Assembly: GCA_028065725.1 (NCBI GenBank)
Contig: JAPTVL010000254.1
Location: 1 to 5,787 of the forward strand
Length of the DNA: 5,787 nucleotides
Origin: Betaproteobacteria bacterium
GTDB lineage: Bacteria > Pseudomonadota > Gammaproteobacteria > Burkholderiales > Rhodocyclaceae
Direction: 5' to 3'
This document shows positions 5,340 to 5,787 of the stretch, piece by piece. The notes beneath the pieces are model-generated. The model was not told the origin of the DNA and made no database searches. It saw only the letters and a list, made by a program, of their open reading frames with translations. Made by a program: the position numbers and the translations under genes. Position 1 is the stretch's first letter. The number at the start of each line of letters is the position of its first letter.

Positions 5340-5787
5340 ATGAGCGCCTTACTCGACTACGATACCGGCCCGTTGAACTGGGTGCGCGGAGACATCGACG
5401 CCGCCCTGCAGGCTGCCCTCGGGCGCGTGCAGGCCTATAGCGTGGATGCCGATTTAACCAATGCCCTGCGGCTGGCGCACGATGATGCGCACCAGGTCAC
5501 GGGCGCGCTGCGCATGGTTGGACTGGAAGGCGCGGCCACGCTGGCGGCCACGTTCGAGTCCATCCTGGACGACATCAATGAGAATCGCATCACGGCAAGC
5601 GACGAAGTGCTGCGCGCCCTGCGCAATGCCATGGAAGGCCTGCAGCGCTGGGTCAAGGATCTGGCCGACGGCCGCGGTAGCGGCGAGTTGGCGCTGTTCC
5701 CTCTCTACAAGCGCCTGCGCGAACTGCAAGGCGCGGAGCGGGTGTTCGAGGGCGAATTGTTTTTCCCCGATCTGCGTTCGCGGGTGC
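5340..5787 (+). CDS. pilL: Chemotaxis histidine kinase PilL/ChpA, N-terminal part (cut by window edge)
   Basis: PilL (ChpA) is the large CheA-type hybrid kinase of the Pil-Chp system, with several Hpt domains, a kinase core, a CheW domain and a receiver domain. Only the first 149 residues are present, so those later domains are inferred. The visible part is mostly helical. Residues about 45-78 contain DDAHQVTGALRMVGLEGAATL, which resembles the His-x-x-x-G core of Hpt domains and the N-terminal, FimL-like helical domain of ChpA; H51 is the only candidate phospho-histidine. A second helical hairpin follows (about 88-110), then LFPLYKRLRELQGAERVFEGELFFPDL (about 119-145), a stretch I associate with the ChpA N-terminus. 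The start at 5340 lacks a strong ribosome site (only CGGGAA about 12 nt upstream), so expression may be lower than that of pilG and pilH. The identification rests on position after pilJ plus these motifs. Confidence 0.88.
   Translation, partial: MSALLDYDTGPLNWVRGDIDAALQAALGRVQAYSVDADLTNALRLAHDDAHQVTGALRMVGLEGAATLAATFESILDDINENRITASDEVLRALRNAMEGLQRWVKDLADGRGSGELALFPLYKRLRELQGAERVFEGELFFPDLRSRV

Noticed and set aside
1..5787. Mobile element, CRISPR array, tRNA or defence system
   Set aside because: No transposase, integrase, spaced direct repeats or tRNA-like fold was found. Every longer coding region except the exported protein fits a known housekeeping or pilus-chemosensory family.

Overview
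The window looks like chromosomal DNA of a betaproteobacterium. It is GC-rich, and the gene order (a divergent thiD, a small rubredoxin gene, then pilG-pilH-pilI-pilJ-pilL) is one I associate with Betaproteobacteria. The protein sequences match the Pil-Chp chemosensory system known from Pseudomonas aeruginosa, but the sequence alone does not give a genus.

Layout. Positions 1-318 (minus strand) hold the N-terminal 106 codons of thiD (thiamin pyrimidine kinase), cut by the window edge. A 53-bp divergent promoter region separates it from a 60-residue rubredoxin gene (372-554). After a 145-bp gap containing a good sigma70-type promoter candidate comes a single gene for an uncharacterised exported, cysteine-free protein of 300 residues (700-1602). 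It is closed by a strong intrinsic terminator (1626-1655). A 128-bp leader with a marked hairpin precedes pilG.

The rest of the window is the type IV pilus chemosensory operon, all on the plus strand with short gaps: pilG (1784-2176) and pilH (2200-2565), both single-domain response regulators; pilI (2576-3100), a CheW-type coupling protein; pilJ (3150-5270), a methyl-accepting transducer with two membrane spans; and the start of pilL/chpA (5340 to the edge), the large histidine kinase. No pilK (CheR-type methyltransferase) lies between pilJ and pilL, unlike in Pseudomonas.

By family knowledge, PilJ senses a signal at or near the pilus, PilI couples it to PilL, and PilL phosphorylates PilG and PilH. 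These tune pilus extension and retraction, twitching and, in some species, cAMP-dependent surface responses. ThiD and rubredoxin are housekeeping neighbours. The exported protein between the rubredoxin gene and pilG is the least understood part: it has its own promoter and terminator and looks like an independent unit. I found no mobile element, tRNA, rRNA or CRISPR, and no clearly new multi-gene system.
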